Below are positions 19,040-31,289 of a DNA stretch of 64,000 bases, in pieces. The stretch comes from Isoetes taiwanensis. Its lineage: Eukaryota > Streptophyta > Lycopodiopsida > Isoetales > Isoetaceae. The translations under genes were made by a program, and so were the position numbers. The stretch lies in assembly GCA_021234155.1 (NCBI GenBank), contig JAJEKV010000107.1, positions 188,001 through 252,000 on the forward strand. Direction: 5' to 3'. Position 1 is the first letter of the stretch. Each line of letters opens with the position of its first letter. A model generated the notes under the pieces. That model did not search any database. It saw only the letters and a program-made list of their open reading frames with translations, and had not been told where the DNA came from.

Positions 19040-21960
19040 TTTGGAATGCCAAAATTACCCTATGGACTAAGTTACACGGGGTTTAAAAAAAACAAAAACA
19101 CACATTTAACGCCCTACATTTGCATTGATTCGCCAGACCACCTCCTAGGCCAATTGACTACGAAAGTGTGTTGCACATGAGATAGTTTGGCGCTTCGCCG
19201 AGAAGGGGTGGGCTTCGGCCACAAAACTTGGTCCCTAGGGCAATGTCGACGTTCTCGAGTCCATTGGCGAGACGCATCACGGTGCCCGAGGAGGAAGTTG
19301 CCCGTCCGGCCTGTGGCCGGAGAGGAATTTTGGGGCAAGCCGCTTAGGGTGGTTTTAGGGTCCGTGCTCAAGGCCAACACCCCTCTACCTCAAGATATGG
19401 GCGCAAGGTCCTAGTCAAATCTGACAAGGATAGAGCCTCCGAAACGTAAACCCTATGAGTTGCCAGGTTCTAGCAGGGTTTGCGTTTTGGGTGCCGAAGT
19501 TTTGGTCTTTTGCACTTGGGACGTGGCCGATCACATGCAGTTGAGAACGCGAAGCAAGCGGAACTGACGGAATGGAGTTTGGACCTGTACTCCTCCCGTT
19601 GTGGCAGTTAGAAGTCAAGGGCCGCTTTTTGCAGTAGCAAGACATTCGTAAATTCGTAATTAATGCATAGTACGGACTTAAATTCTGATTTTTGTCACTA
19701 GCTTCCTAAGTCATCGCCAACATACAGGCCAACTTTCAAAAAATTTTGGATATGGTTTAGATCAAATAGTTTGCACTAGAGCGGGTCCGGGCAGCTTTGT
19801 TGTTGGGCAGCCGTGGCACACTTGCCCAAGTCAAACAAGGCCGAGGGGACCGTGCAAGGCCTCCTCATTAGAGGGAGAGTCCGAACCCGGGAGGCGAGCC
19901 CCAAAAGCTTCCGAGGCAGCCTTTTTCGGCAGCTCCGCCCACGGGACGCTAAAGACCACACTCCGGGATCTCGGTTCCGTGATCCGCCGTTGAATCCTTT
20001 GTTCCGGGAACCTGGTCAGAAGGTCCAAAAAATCCAACATCCGTCCAGGAGAACATATCAAACCGCTGGCGCCTGCGCGGCGGCGGTGTAGAAACCAAAG
20101 TGTTTTGTCGTTCGGACATTCGGGAGGCTCGAAATGCCGATCCGACTTCGCCACATCGTCCAGGAATGCCAAAATTACCCTAGGGACCAAGTTTACGGTC
20201 AGTTTTGCAAAAGAAAGAAACACTTCGCCCTACATTTGCAAGTATTCGCACCACCTCCTAGGCCAATTGACCACGGTGTGTTGCACATGAGATAGTTTGG
20301 CGCTTCTTCGAAGGGGTGGGCTTCGGCCACAAAACTTGGTCCCTAGGGCAATGTCGACGCTTCGAGTCCATTGGCGAGACAGATCACGGTTCGGAGAGGG
20401 GAAGTTGCCCGTCGTCGCCGTGGCCGGGGGGAGGAATTTTGGGGCCTTTTGCCCGGTGGTTTTAGGGTCCGTGCCTGGCGCCAACACCCCCAGCTCTACC
20501 TTAAGACACCGGGCAAGGTCCTAGTCAAATCGACAAGGATAGAGCCTCCCAAACGTAAACCCTATGAGTTGCCGAGGGTTCTAGCGAGGGTTTTGCGTTT
20601 TGGGTGCCGAGTTTTGGTCTTTTGCACTTGGGACGTGGCCGATCACATGCAGTTGAGAACGCGAAGCAAGCGGAACTGACGGAATGGAGTTTGGACCTGT
20701 ACTCCTCCCGTTGTGGCAGTTAGAAGTCAAGGGCCGCTTTTGCAGTAGCAAGACATTCGTAAATTCGTAATTAATGCATAGTACGGACTTAAATTCTGAT
20801 TTTTTGTCAGCTAGCTTCCTAAGTCATCGCCAACATACAGGCCAACTTTCAAAAATTTTGGATATGGTTTAGATCAAATAGTTTGCACTAGAACGGTCCG
20901 GGCAGCCTGTTGTTGGGCAGCCGAGCTGGCACACTTGCCCAAGTCAAACAAGGCCAGGACCGTGCAAGGCCTCCTCATTAGAGGGGAGAGTCCGAACCCC
21001 AGGAGGCGAGCCCCAAAAAGCTTCCCGAGGCAGCCTTTTTTCGGCGCTCCTCCGGGGCGACGCTAAAGACCACACTCCGGGATCTCGGTTCCGTGTGATC
21101 CGACCGATTTGAATCCTTTGTTCCGGGGAACCTGGTCCGAGAAGGTCCAAAAATCCAACATCCGTCCAGGGAGAACATATCAAACCGCTGCCGCCCTAGC
21201 GGGCGACGATGCTAGAAACCAAAGTGTTTTGTCGTTCGGACATGCGGAGGCTCAAATGCCGATCCGACTTTGCCACATCGTCCGGAATGCCAAAATTATC
21301 CTAGGGACCCAAGTTACGGTCAGTTTTGCAAAAGAAAGAAACACTTTCGCCCCTACATTGTAGTATTCAGCAGCCCACATCCTAGGCCAATTGACTACGA
21401 AAGTCGTTGCACATGAGATAGTTTGGCGCTTCCGAGAAGGGGTGGGCTTACGCCACAAAACTTGGTCCCTAGGGCAATGTTGACCTTCTCCGAGTCCATT
21501 GGCGAGCGCGGATCACGGTTCCAGGAGAGGGGAAGTTGCCCGCCCGTCGCTGTGGCGGGGCCGGGAGAGGACTTTTGGGGCACGCCGCTTCGGTGGTTTT
21601 TAGGGTCCGGTGCTCGGCGCCAACACCCCCCTACGCCAAGACACGGCGCAAGGTCCTAGTCAAATCGACAAGCATAGAGCCTCAAACGTAAACCCTATGA
21701 GTTGCCGTGTTCCAGCGGGGGTTTGCGTTTTTGAGTGCCGAAGTTTTGGTCTTTGGCGCTTGGGGCGTGGCCAATCACATGCAGTTGAGAACTTGAAGCA
21801 AGCAGGAACCGCGGAATGGAGTTTGGACTGTACTCCTCCCGTTGTGGCGGTTAGAAGTCAAGGCCCGCTTTTTTGCGAGAGCAAGACATTAAGAATTCAG
21901 TAATTAATGCATAGTACGGACTTAAATTCTGATTTTTTGTCAGCTAGCTTCCTAAGTCAG
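19040..21960. repeat. About 2.7 tandem copies of a 1.1-kb unit
   Basis: GGAATGCCAAAATTA recurs at about 19058, 20163 and 21285, and GTTTGGCGCTTC at about 19187, 20298 and 21422, giving a period of roughly 1105-1122 bp. The copies differ mainly by one- or two-base indels next to C and G. No conserved long frame is shared by the copies, so the unit is unlikely to be coding as read. Confidence 0.8.
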
Positions 21961-22363
21961 CTAGCTTGTTGAGATAAACTACATCTTCGCATGTTGGTAG
22001 GGTATAAGTTCTCATAGCAGGGGACAAAATTAAAAAAATAAATATATATATATATATATATATGTCGTCAGAATGTTTAACACGTAGCTACATATACTAT
22101 TGGTGGAAACCTAACCTTTTAAATCTAACAAAATAAAATTTTTAGATAAACTACATCTTTGCATGTTGGTAAGGTATTAGTTATCGTAGCAGGTAAGGTA
22201 TTACTAGTTATCATCATCGTATTATATACCTCATAGCTCAACGGATGTACCACAAAACATTGAACATTTTTATGGTGGTATATTTCATAACTTTAACGGG
22301 TGTAGCAAGTCAAATAAACCCCTATCCAGTTAAATAAACCCATGTATCAAGTGTACATGCATT

Positions 22364-22403
<40 letters not shown>
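21961..22403. repeat. Short duplication, TA microsatellite and poly-A tract
   Basis: GATAAACTACATCTTCGCAT near 21972 recurs as a close variant near 22145. A (TA)n run lies at about 22043-22062 and a run of about 40 A at 22364-22403. Inside the CACTA element; no gene. Confidence 0.7.
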
Positions 22404-22404
<1 letters not shown>

Positions 22405-23640
22405 GCGTCGTTAAACGCCGTTCAACGACGTTTTTGTCGTCGTTTAACGGCGTCACGGCGTCGTTAAGCGGCGACTGCGGATTTAAATCGAAAGCGGTGG
22501 CAATCCCGCCGCTTATTTTCGAGCAAGCAAAGCTTATGGAGGAGCATTTTTGAGGCGATTTTGGCGCGGATCTACTTTGGGGTCTATTCTAAGTGTAAGA
22601 CAAGCTTCATAAGGTATGTGCGGATCAACCAACTCGTTTTTGAATCTAAACTTGTTTTTGGGTAGATTTAGGGCTTTTTGTATTTGTTGTTTGTTCTTCC
22701 TTCAACCTTCATTCTTCTTCTTCCATTCTTGCATCCTTCTTCCATACATATTCTTCCATTCCCTTTGTCATCTTCTTCTTCGATTCTTCCTCCTCTTATA
22801 CCACTACTTCCTCCTCTTATTCAAATTCTTACTCTTAATCCTCCTCTTGCGCTTCATCTTCTTCGTATTCTTCCTCCCCATTTTCGGGTTCCTCCTCTTC
22901 TTCTTAGCCTTTTCTTCTTCGGAATTCTTCCATTCTTCTTCTAATTTTTTTCCCATCTAAGAAGACGTCGTTAAAAGACAAGACCCTTCTTCTTTCCAAA
23001 ATTTTTCCTTATTAGTTGTTTTATACTATTTCTTTCTAATCATTGAATTTTTTGTTTTGCATGTACACTCCTAGCAAAATGTGTTGTTCTTGCAAAACAA
23101 GTTGGCACCTCTTCCAGGTAAGGATTTAGTTTTTTCAATATGCTAATAAAATACTAATGCTTTATTTAGGTTAAATTGTTATCCAAGAAGGGGACGTCAT
23201 TGAAACCACCCCTCCCCCATTGATTTTCCATATTTTTTTTCCTTTAAGTTGTTTATTTATACTAATATTTTACTAATCATTGAATTTATTGTTTTGCATG
23301 TACACTCCTAGCAAATGCGTTGTTTGTGCAAAACAACTTTCCACCTTGTAAAATGAGGGTAAGCATTTAATTTTCAATATGCTTAATGTATTGATTAATG
23401 TATTTAGCTTAATTTATTGATTAATGTATTTAGCTAAAAAAATTGGGGCTTCATTTATTTTTGTATTTTTTTAATATATTTAAGCGACATCATTTAATGA
23501 CGTTAAAATCTTATATTTCTTTATTGGTTAAATTCATTTTATAGGCTTTAAATTAAATGTATTAACTTCATTCATAATAAATGTGTTATTATTATTTTTT
23601 TCAATTTAAAAAAAAAAAAAAAAAAAATTTTTTTTTTTTA
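22404..23640. other. Internal CACTA region: motif cluster, pyrimidine-rich tract, 235-bp duplication
   Basis: A cluster of CGTCGTT/AACGACG motifs at 22404-22470 resembles the element's ends. Bases 22680-22960 are mostly CTT/TCC. Around 23055-23145 and 23288-23385 a segment beginning TTTTGCATGTACACTCCTAG is duplicated; it could be exon debris (reading MYTPSK) of an ancestral CACTA gene. No intact ORF. Confidence 0.5.
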
Positions 23641-24047
23641 ATACACGTAAGCAACGTCGTTAAACGACGTTGCTTAAGTGGCTGCCACGTCAGCAACGGC
23701 GCTGGCAACGCCGCGCTGGCCGCCCGACCGCGTGGCTGCCACGTGTACGTGACGTCGTTTAACGACGTCAAACACGGTCGCCACGCCGCGAACTCCTTCG
23801 CCGACGCCATCTTTGCCGCCGCGGCGCGGCGTGCCACGTGTACGTGGCGTCGTTGAACGACGTCAGGTCGTCGCTTTAAGACGCCGAGGTTGCGACGCGT
23901 ATAGCGACGCATAAAGGTCGTTTATCGGACGCCCGACGCCGAAATAGGCGTCTTTTATCGACGTTTTGGCGTCGATCATCGACGCCTAAACGACGCCCGC
24001 GGGCGTCGTAAGACGCCGTGAATAGCGGGGCTTTTAATTTTGTAGTG
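23641..24047. repeat. Right subterminal repeat region of the CACTA element
   Basis: Palindromes include AAGCAACGTCGTT-A-AACGACGTTGCTT, split about one central base at about 23650-23676, and GACGTCGTT-T-AACGACGTC at about 23752-23770, plus variants. These palindromic subterminal sites run up to the terminal GTAGTG. Confidence 0.7.
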
Positions 24048-24429
24048 ATGAACCTTCAAAGGTCCGCTACCTCCGCCGGACTCGCACTGTCACCGGTCAT
24101 CTGCGCCGAGGATCTCCGTGGGCTGCGTCACGAATGGACTTACGTTTGTTCTGCCGTCCGGATCTCCGCTCTATTTCTTCATACACCTCCCTCGTCTCCT
24201 CGTCCATAGAGAGGTGATGTGGCCTCGTCTGCCCTTTCTGCTTCTTGATTGAAGACATCGATCGCTCCGGATGTGTCCCTGCTCTCCTCGTCAGAAGGCG
24301 AATGACCCCCTCTTGAGCCTCTCCGCGAAGCATCTTAGAATGATCTCCGTCTCGGGGTGGCTGGTGGTTTTCGCTGGCCGACGCTTCCTTATGGTCTGCG
24401 TTTGGTTGGGCCATGCTACGGATCGTCAA
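24048..24429 (-). pseudogene. 5' part of element-1 ORF1 (minus strand)
   Basis: Starts MTIRSMAQPNADHKEASASE and is strongly charged (EETREVYEEIERRSGRQNKR). The same frame continues past two stops (TGA, TAG) and across the CACTA target site into the charged region at 17568-18270. This is the first ORF after an LTR and leader, as in the chromovirus at 49.8-62.1 kb. No function is recognisable apart from the H3-like end. The insertion, stops and frameshift make it a pseudogene. Confidence 0.6.
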
Positions 24430-24999
24430 TCGGATAAAAGCGCCGAAAAGATCGCCTAAGTTGGGAAGAGCGGATTTCTAGGGCTGGGACGAAAAAATGA
24501 GGGGGTTCTACATCTATTTATAGCTTGGGGGAATTTTAGGTCAAAACTCAAGTTGCTCCATTTAACATGCTAAGGCACCAACTTAGTTAAAACTTATACT
24601 TATTTCAGACTTTTTCTACCTATTGGTCTCACAGCTTGCGCCTCGCTTCAAAACTAAAATTTAGTTCTGCGACCAGGCGCGAGCTGTGAGATCTCATACA
24701 TTTCTAAGGTGTTTAGGTAATTAAAACATGCTATTCTAACTAATTCCTATCTTAGAATTAGCCTTACCACATTATTTTTCTCAAATTCATCATGTTTTGG
24801 TGTTCTTGGCTCGATGTCTCACGGCTTAGCCCGCTTCAAAACTAAAATTTAGTTCTCGACGGACCAAAGCGGAAATGTGAGACCACCTCACTTGGAAAAA
24901 TTTTGGCTCATTCTTTTTAATCTTGTTAAATTCCAATTCACTTACTTGTTACTAGCTTAGCATAACTACAAAGATGAGAAAAAATTTTCCCACTTTTCG
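24430..24999 (-). other. Leader region between ORF1 and LTR of element 1
   Basis: Non-coding. It contains a repeated pair: CTTCAAAACTAAAATTTAGT occurs at about 24648 and 24832, each next to a sequence that reads TGTGAGA or TCTCACA. No clear tRNA-Met primer-binding site is preserved here. Confidence 0.45.
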
Positions 25000-26644
25000 A
25001 GGCTTGAGGATCCTATCAAGTTAGTACTATCTGGGAACATGGTCGCTGCTTTGCTCTTGGTCTCCAAGAACATTGCTCGATACCTTTGTGGCGTCCCCTA
25101 CTCGTGATCACGGTGCTCACCGTATACAAACAGGAGTTCTTCCCCACACCAGCTCCATCGCGTCTGGGGGCCCTCCACGTATCAACGCACCCTGTAACGA
25201 GTCCCGGTGGGAAGAGTGAAGGTGTCATTCTACCCTCTCCCTCGGGGCCTACCTAGGCGTGGAAGCGTAAACATACATGTCATTACTCAACATAATCCTC
25301 CATCCACCCGGAAGGGTGGTATATCAACATTCTGCATAGACAATGGTCAAGACATCACATAGGGAATCCTACCCAAGGCTCGAGACTCAAGGGGATGACT
25401 GGCGGCTTGGGTCTCCGTGAGTTCATTGTGCATGTAATTCATGGCAATGGATTTGGTCGGCATAAGAACATGGCATAGGGTTGTCCACTCCATCGCCCCC
25501 CCGTGCACACTTTGCGTAGTAGGTCTGAAAAGTGTCGGGACTGATCAGAGTTCGGCGGGATGCATAGCCGAAGGGCTATTCCCCGGGTCATCATCCCAGT
25601 TCGATGGGGCGGGTAGGGATCGCTCCCTCCATAGATCTACATGCCGACTCAAGGTGACTAGAGGGCCCTTTGCCCATATTATTTGAACCCACTGGAAAGT
25701 GTACACCACCTCACGGTGTCGAGCCCATGCCTTACCCAAGACTCGGTGGTAAGCCATTAGGCCTAGTCACAATGATCCCCGGTAGGCTTTACACACCGGA
25801 GGGATCGCTCAAGAGTCGAGAACATGAACCTCCTTCTCGGCCCGGTCCGCCCCTTCACCCACAACTGGTGTGGCTCTTGTACATGTGCCGAATCTACAAG
25901 GTGTGCTAGAGAGGCTACTCTAGGAGCATCAACTACAAGCTTTAGGGCCTCTACCCCCCTTCCCAATACAAGGAGTTCACAGAGATACACCATCCAAATA
26001 CATCACAGAAGAACTAAAGAACTAGATCTAATCATAGAGTTAGGTTCTTTAGTTAGTGTCCGAGATCTAAGATCTAGATAGCTGCTATGGGCAATTTAAT
26101 AGTCTAAACCTACTGATTCTATGACTAGAAGACAGTTTAAGCTATTAAATTGACCAAATACCTGATCCTTGAGTGGCTCCTCCTGACCTGAGTTCAACCA
26201 TCCTGCCGAGCTGATCGAATTCAGGGGAACTGATAGCGCAATTCGCTTGGGCAGCGTCTGGGAGTCGGTTTTGGCTCCTGGGGCAGCCAAAACTGAGCTC
26301 TAAAACCCTAAGGACGAAAAACTAGCAAGCTAGGGTTTTCTTACCCTAAATAGACATGGGGTTTAGGCTAGGGTTTTCAATTACCCATTTTGGCATGTGG
26401 GATAATTGAAAAGGCCCCACTTGCCTTTAATGGCTAGGTGGCAAAAATATGCCAACATGGAAAGGTGTGCCCACATTAATGTGCACATGTGCACATTAAT
26501 AATATATGAACACTCCTAGCAAGGTGCCCCTAGGGCTACTTACCTGGCTATCCGTTGGCGTACACGTCGGTCGGAGTGGCGTGTACGCGTGACGGGGCAG
26601 TACAGTATACGTCCTGGGACCGTATACTGTGCTGGAACGTCACA
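25000..26644 (-). mobile_element. 5' LTR of element 1 (minus strand), related to the other Ty3 LTRs
   Basis: On the plus strand it ends TGGAACGTCACA (26633-26644), i.e. TGTGACGTTCC on the element strand, as in the 49.8-62.1-kb element. GTTGTCCACTCCATC followed by GTGCACACTTTGC (about 25482-25515) and CCTCTACCCCCCTTCCCAAT (near 25949) recur in the LTRs of the other two elements. The inner boundary is not sharp (about 25000-25040). Confidence 0.65.
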
Positions 26645-27375
26645 GATCTTTTATACATGCAACACAATTTTGTTCCATAGTGTTGACATGTTTTTTGTAT
26701 ATTTATGTAATAGCAAGGTTTACACTAATATATAAGGTTTACATTCCATGAATATTATGTTTTACATAAGGTTTTACATAAGTTTTTACATAAGGTTTTT
26801 ACATGTAAAAGGTTTACATTAATATAAGGTTTATGTAAAAGGTTTATGTAAAAGGGTTTATGTATAAGGTTTATGTATTACATAATAGGAAGGTTTACAT
26901 ATGAATAATGAATAGCAAGGTTTACATATGTATAACCCCAGCAAGGTTTATGATTGATAGCAATGTTTACATATGAATTTAAGGTTTACATTCCATGAAT
27001 ATAAGGTGTACACATGAATATAAGGTGTACATGAATATAAGGTTTACATTCCAAGTTTACATTCCAAGTAATGATTGTTTATGATTGATAGCTAGTTTAC
27101 ATTCCAAGTTTATGATTGATAGCTATATAGCAATATGATTGTTTACATATGATTGTTTATGGTTACATATTTGTTTATGATTGTTTATGATTGACAACCA
27201 ATATGATTGTTTACATATATGTTTATGGTTATGATTGACAACCAATTTGATTACATATGAACTATGACAACATATTTGACAACATATGAATTATGACAAC
27301 TTCAATATGACTACAAATTTACAGTATGATTTACAATTTACAATATGTTTCACATTTTACAAGGGTTTACAGTTT
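26645..27375. repeat. Low-complexity AT-rich repeats (AAGGTTTACAT family)
   Basis: Degenerate tandem words such as AAGGTTTACAT, GTTTATGATTGATAG and TTTGACAACATATG fill the interval. It is non-coding and reads as decayed minisatellite. Confidence 0.8.
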
Positions 27376-27378
27376 GAA

Positions 27379-30300
27379 TCACAAAGCATCTTTGCCTTTT
27401 GCTACTTTTGCTTTTGATTTCTTCTTTCCTTTCAGATCATTTCCTTTAGACTCTAAAACTTCTTGAGCATAAATGGATGTGCTTTGATGCAAGCTATCCA
27501 TAATTTGATCTTCCACAATGTCGGGGAGTCAAAACAGTTGTTCCTCAACTGGTCATATCAAAATTAACAACCAAAACCAAATGGTCTGTATACCTTTGAC
27601 TCGGCTCATGTTCTAGCAATTCATACAAGTTACCATTAATCAACTTGTAATATTTTCCAAAGAATAACTACTTCATTCCTACCAAACTTTTGCCCCCAAG
27701 GATCCTTGTATGCTTTCTCTATAACATGCTTTGTTCTAGTGCATTTTAAAATATAAAAGTCTACTTTTTCTTTGTTGTTAGGCTCAAGATTGACAAAGAA
27801 AGTTATCTCCAACAAAGAATGATATCGATTTTCACTCATGATCTCCTTAAAAAGCAGGGCCTTCAACAACTTCCTCAACATAGTCAAGACCCATAGGTTT
27901 TAATTCAGAGTATGACCACGTGCCTATTCTAGCAATGTAGGGACACTTTGCATATTTCCCTAACAAAGAAGCTTATGACGAAAAACAAGTGAAGTTCATA
28001 TGTGCCACTTGAGTCGGGTCAGTTCTTTAAGTAGGCCTGATGGAATGAAATTTGCTAGAGCCAGATAGAGTTGCACAATCATACCTTTCACTTCTATCAA
28101 CATCTCCTATGCCAACTTCCCAAAAAAATCTATCAAACACAAGCATTCACAAGCTCAGCAAATTGGAATGTATAAAAATCCAGCAGTTCAACAGCACACC
28201 TGTATCTGTCCTTGCCTTCCATTGTCATGTTGTCCTTTGAAATGTTTTTGCAAAAACCACTACATCATGTGCATTTCTAAGTGGCACTGAATTTCGTTTT
28301 AACATCTCATGAGTTAGGGCTCTCTTAATGACAGCTCCAGCACCATCATGTTCACCTGTTTCTCTATCAGATTAGTGCTGGAAATGAACATTAACTCTAG
28401 GTGCTTGAAAATGAAAGTTACCTTTCCCATGATAAGAAGCAAAATAATTCCAAGTTATTGGGATGCCACTAGTTTGATAGTTTCTTTCTAGAAAGTAAAA
28501 TGTTCTACTTCCTTTCCACTGGCTAGAACATCCATCAGACCAAACAATGTGTCTGATGTACTTGATTTGTTTGCTGGACAAAAATGCTGCATGACTGTTC
28601 AAACAATGTTGCATAAACAAAGTGTCATGTTCCCTGTCATCTGAAATGTAGAAGTGAGTTTCTTTGATGATTCTTCTCTCATCTTCATCCAATTTAGGGT
28701 CATCACTTTTGGTGGCATGTCTATATGATATATGCACTAAAATTGTGCACTGATCATTCCTCCAATGCAGACTTTGAATTTCTTGCTGAATCTTGAAGCT
28801 GTAATTTTCAGCAAAAAATCAATCCTTTGAAACTATTGCATCCTTTGGAAATGTTTCCAAACACTCCTTGAATTGCCTCGGTTGCGCCATCTAGCCTCAT
28901 AGTTGTGTGGAATGAATTCTTTTCAAAGACTGCTTCGGCATTCTAGAAAATATCGCCAAAGACTTGTGGTCTTGTAAACCGGTTTAGTGGACCTGGTTTT
29001 TTTTCAAATTTTATAACCTCCTTTGCCATCAGGTTCTTCTACTGATTCATATATCTACAACAAATCTGAGTAAATAAAAAAATAAAGCTACACCATAATG
29101 AAGCATAAAAAACAAAGAACAATCTTAATACCTTGTCATATGTCTTCCACTCCACACCATTTTTGAAATTCATTTCTTTTGGACATGTTGGCAGCTTGCT
29201 AGGTCCACAATTATTGCACTTGAGAGTTAGGCAGTCATGTGCATACCATTCTTCACTTTCATCTCTTGGACAAACAAGAGACCTCCAAAGCTCACTTGTT
29301 GAAGCATAGGTGCTCTTCCTTGCCATGCATGTTGGTCCAGGACCACAAACTTCACACGTGCATTTACAATTTGGACCATGAATTTTTTCATCATGTCTTA
29401 CTTTGTTCATTGCAAGTCGAATAAAATCTGCTCTCATGTGATACACACAACAGCATGTCTCTCTGTCCTTTACTTTCCTGACATAAAGGGGTTTCAAGGC
29501 ATGAAAAACTGAGAAAGAAACCTCAAACTTAGGATACTCCCTTCTGAAACGCTGGTAAAATGAAACCTGCAAAAACGGACACAAGAATTACAGGAATTAG
29601 AGCAATTACAGCAGAATTACAGCAATTACAGCAGAATTAGAGCAATTACAACAGAATTAGAGCAATTACAGCATAATTAGAGCAACTAACCTGAGTATCC
29701 TCCATGAAGTGTAATGGATGCATGATCTTGAATCCTTCAGCCACTCTAATCCTTATAACATGTTTCTTGCATGGAGACACTCGTGTGTTATCTCTCCAAA
29801 AGTCAACTATTAGTTTCCTCTCATCATAAGAGAGTTTGTCAAATCTAGTATTCTTCTTGAACATGGACCATGGTCCACTACCATGCTCTGCAGCCAATCT
29901 TCTATTTACTGCAACTGACACAATCTTCCTATTCAGATTCATTTGCTTGGCAAAAGCAGACTTGTTAGTTTCACCATTGACTGTAAAAGTCATTGCAGCA
30001 CTTCTTGCTCTCCACACATCTGTATTTTTTGAATACTTATGAGCTGCAAAAGACTCCCTCAAATTGTTAATGATTGTTTTCATTGTGTTTAATTCTTTGC
30101 TGTTTGAGAGATCTAGTTCAGGTATCCACTTTCTAGCACCCCCTAGAATTTCCACTCTTTCTTCAGATGTAGCATTCTCACACAATTCGTTCACAAGCTT
30201 GCCTAATTCTTTTGACAACTTTCTTTTCTTCCACTTGCTGAATGAACCTTTCTTACCAACAAGCATCATTTGCAACCGCACCTAAGTTACCCGATTGCAA

Positions 30301-31034
30301 AGATCCACTTCTCTTTTTTTTCTGTTTTTGAATCCTCCTGATTTCGGCCTGTCTTTTTTTGAAAGCGGCTTCATAATTCTCTTGGTTTGCAAGCACTGCA
30401 ATTCTAACTACAGTCAGAACGAAATTTATTAATGCAAATACCTCTATTATAGCAAGTACCGTTATTATGACAGTCAGATCCAATCTCTACAGCATTGCCA
30501 ACATCCATAACTTCAGCATCCTCATTTGATATTCCACCATATTCTCCTGTAATTTTAGCATGTCAGTTTAGTTTTTATAAACCAAGTAACAAATTTAAAT
30601 TGCATACTTGACATGTTGAAATCATGTTCAAAGTCCATAAATTCAGCACCATTGAATGAATTCCGTTCCACTGAAAGTAGTACATTACATCAGTCAGCAA
30701 TTTAGAACAAAAAAATTCAGCAATTTAATAGCAGAAGCATTTAACAAGGACTACCTTGTCTTTCATCTTCATGATGAAATTCTTGATCTGAATTTTCGAC
30801 TTCATATGTAGTTTCTTCATTCCTTGTGAAATCCATTGTTTCAATGTGAGTACCAGCTTCGATCTGTGTAGGTGATTCTTCAAGGTAATTTTCTGCAAAT
30901 TGTGAACAGCACTCCAGAAATCGCTTGGAATTGTTGACGAACTCTTGCATGCCCGCCAGCATTCCCCGGGCATCAAATTGCGCACAATGCCTGGACACAG
31001 AAGCAAGGAATTCATCTCTCAACTCAAGAACCAT
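27379..31034 (-). CDS. Transposase-like protein with introns, copy A
   Basis: A multi-exon minus-strand gene. From its start (MVLELRDEFLASVSRHCAQF) the parts are: an acidic N-terminal exon; a basic exon with KWKKRKLSKELGKLV; FWRDNTRVSPCKKHVIRIR with a PLHFMEDTQ exon end; an exon with VRKVKDRETCCCVYHMRADF and many paired cysteines (CKCTCEVCGPGPTC), likely zinc binding; then an RNase-H-like core with FAENYSFKIQQEIQ, IVWSDGCSSQWKGSRTFYFL and, across a 66-bp intron at 28356-28421, HGKG|EHDGAGAVIKRALT. The D...D...E pattern suggests a DDE-type transposase. It ends with a Lys-rich tail (KGKKKSKAKVAKGKDAL, stop at 27379-27381). A stop just before FFAENY (near 28826) and another frame break near 30290 suggest partial decay or missed introns. 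The superfamily name is not certain. Confidence 0.6.
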
Positions 31035-31289
31035 AGATGTGCTTCAAGAAACGCTGAAACATCATAATTCTGAAGGTGCAGCATTGCGGGGAAATTCCAA
31101 TTCGAATTGGAGATTGTAAACTAAAATTTCGGGATCGATGACTTGGCCAAAAATAGCAGGAATGATGGATCTTGACTCCCGCTCAAGGCTGGCTATGGCG
31201 GGTGAAGTGCTTGACGAAACGTGAAGGGCGGTCGAAAAAATTTTATGACGGGTATCAGCACCTTACCAGCACCAATGTCGCGACATGAT
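31035..31289. other. Junction between transposase copies
   Basis: Sequence upstream of copy A, ending where copy B breaks off. Possible promoter or transposon-end DNA; no clear inverted repeat found. Confidence 0.35.

Larger units (their letters stand above)
18274..24047. mobile_element. CACTA (En/Spm) DNA transposon, non-autonomous, 5.77 kb
   Basis: The left end is CACTACAAAGGGATAGTCGG and the right end, read inward, is CACTACAAAATTAAAAGCCC. Both are flanked by the 3-bp target duplication ATG (18271-18273 and 24048-24050), as expected for this superfamily. Both ends and one internal site carry dense subterminal motifs of the form CGTCGTT-N-AACGACG. I find no transposase or TNPA-like ORF. 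The interior consists of 1.1-kb tandem repeats, homopolymer runs and a pyrimidine-rich stretch, so it should depend on a helper. The CG-rich ends suggest a recent insertion. Confidence 0.9.

Noticed and set aside
19114-21903. Many short Arg/Pro-rich frames in the 1.1-kb repeats
   Set aside because: They are not conserved in frame between the repeat copies and result from the GC-rich composition.
22616-22960. Leu/Phe/Ser-rich frames resembling membrane proteins
   Set aside because: They come from a CTT/TCC-rich tract inside the CACTA element.
26645-27375. CRISPR-like or satellite array
   Set aside because: The AAGGTTTACAT words have no constant repeat or spacer length and the region looks like decayed AT-rich DNA.
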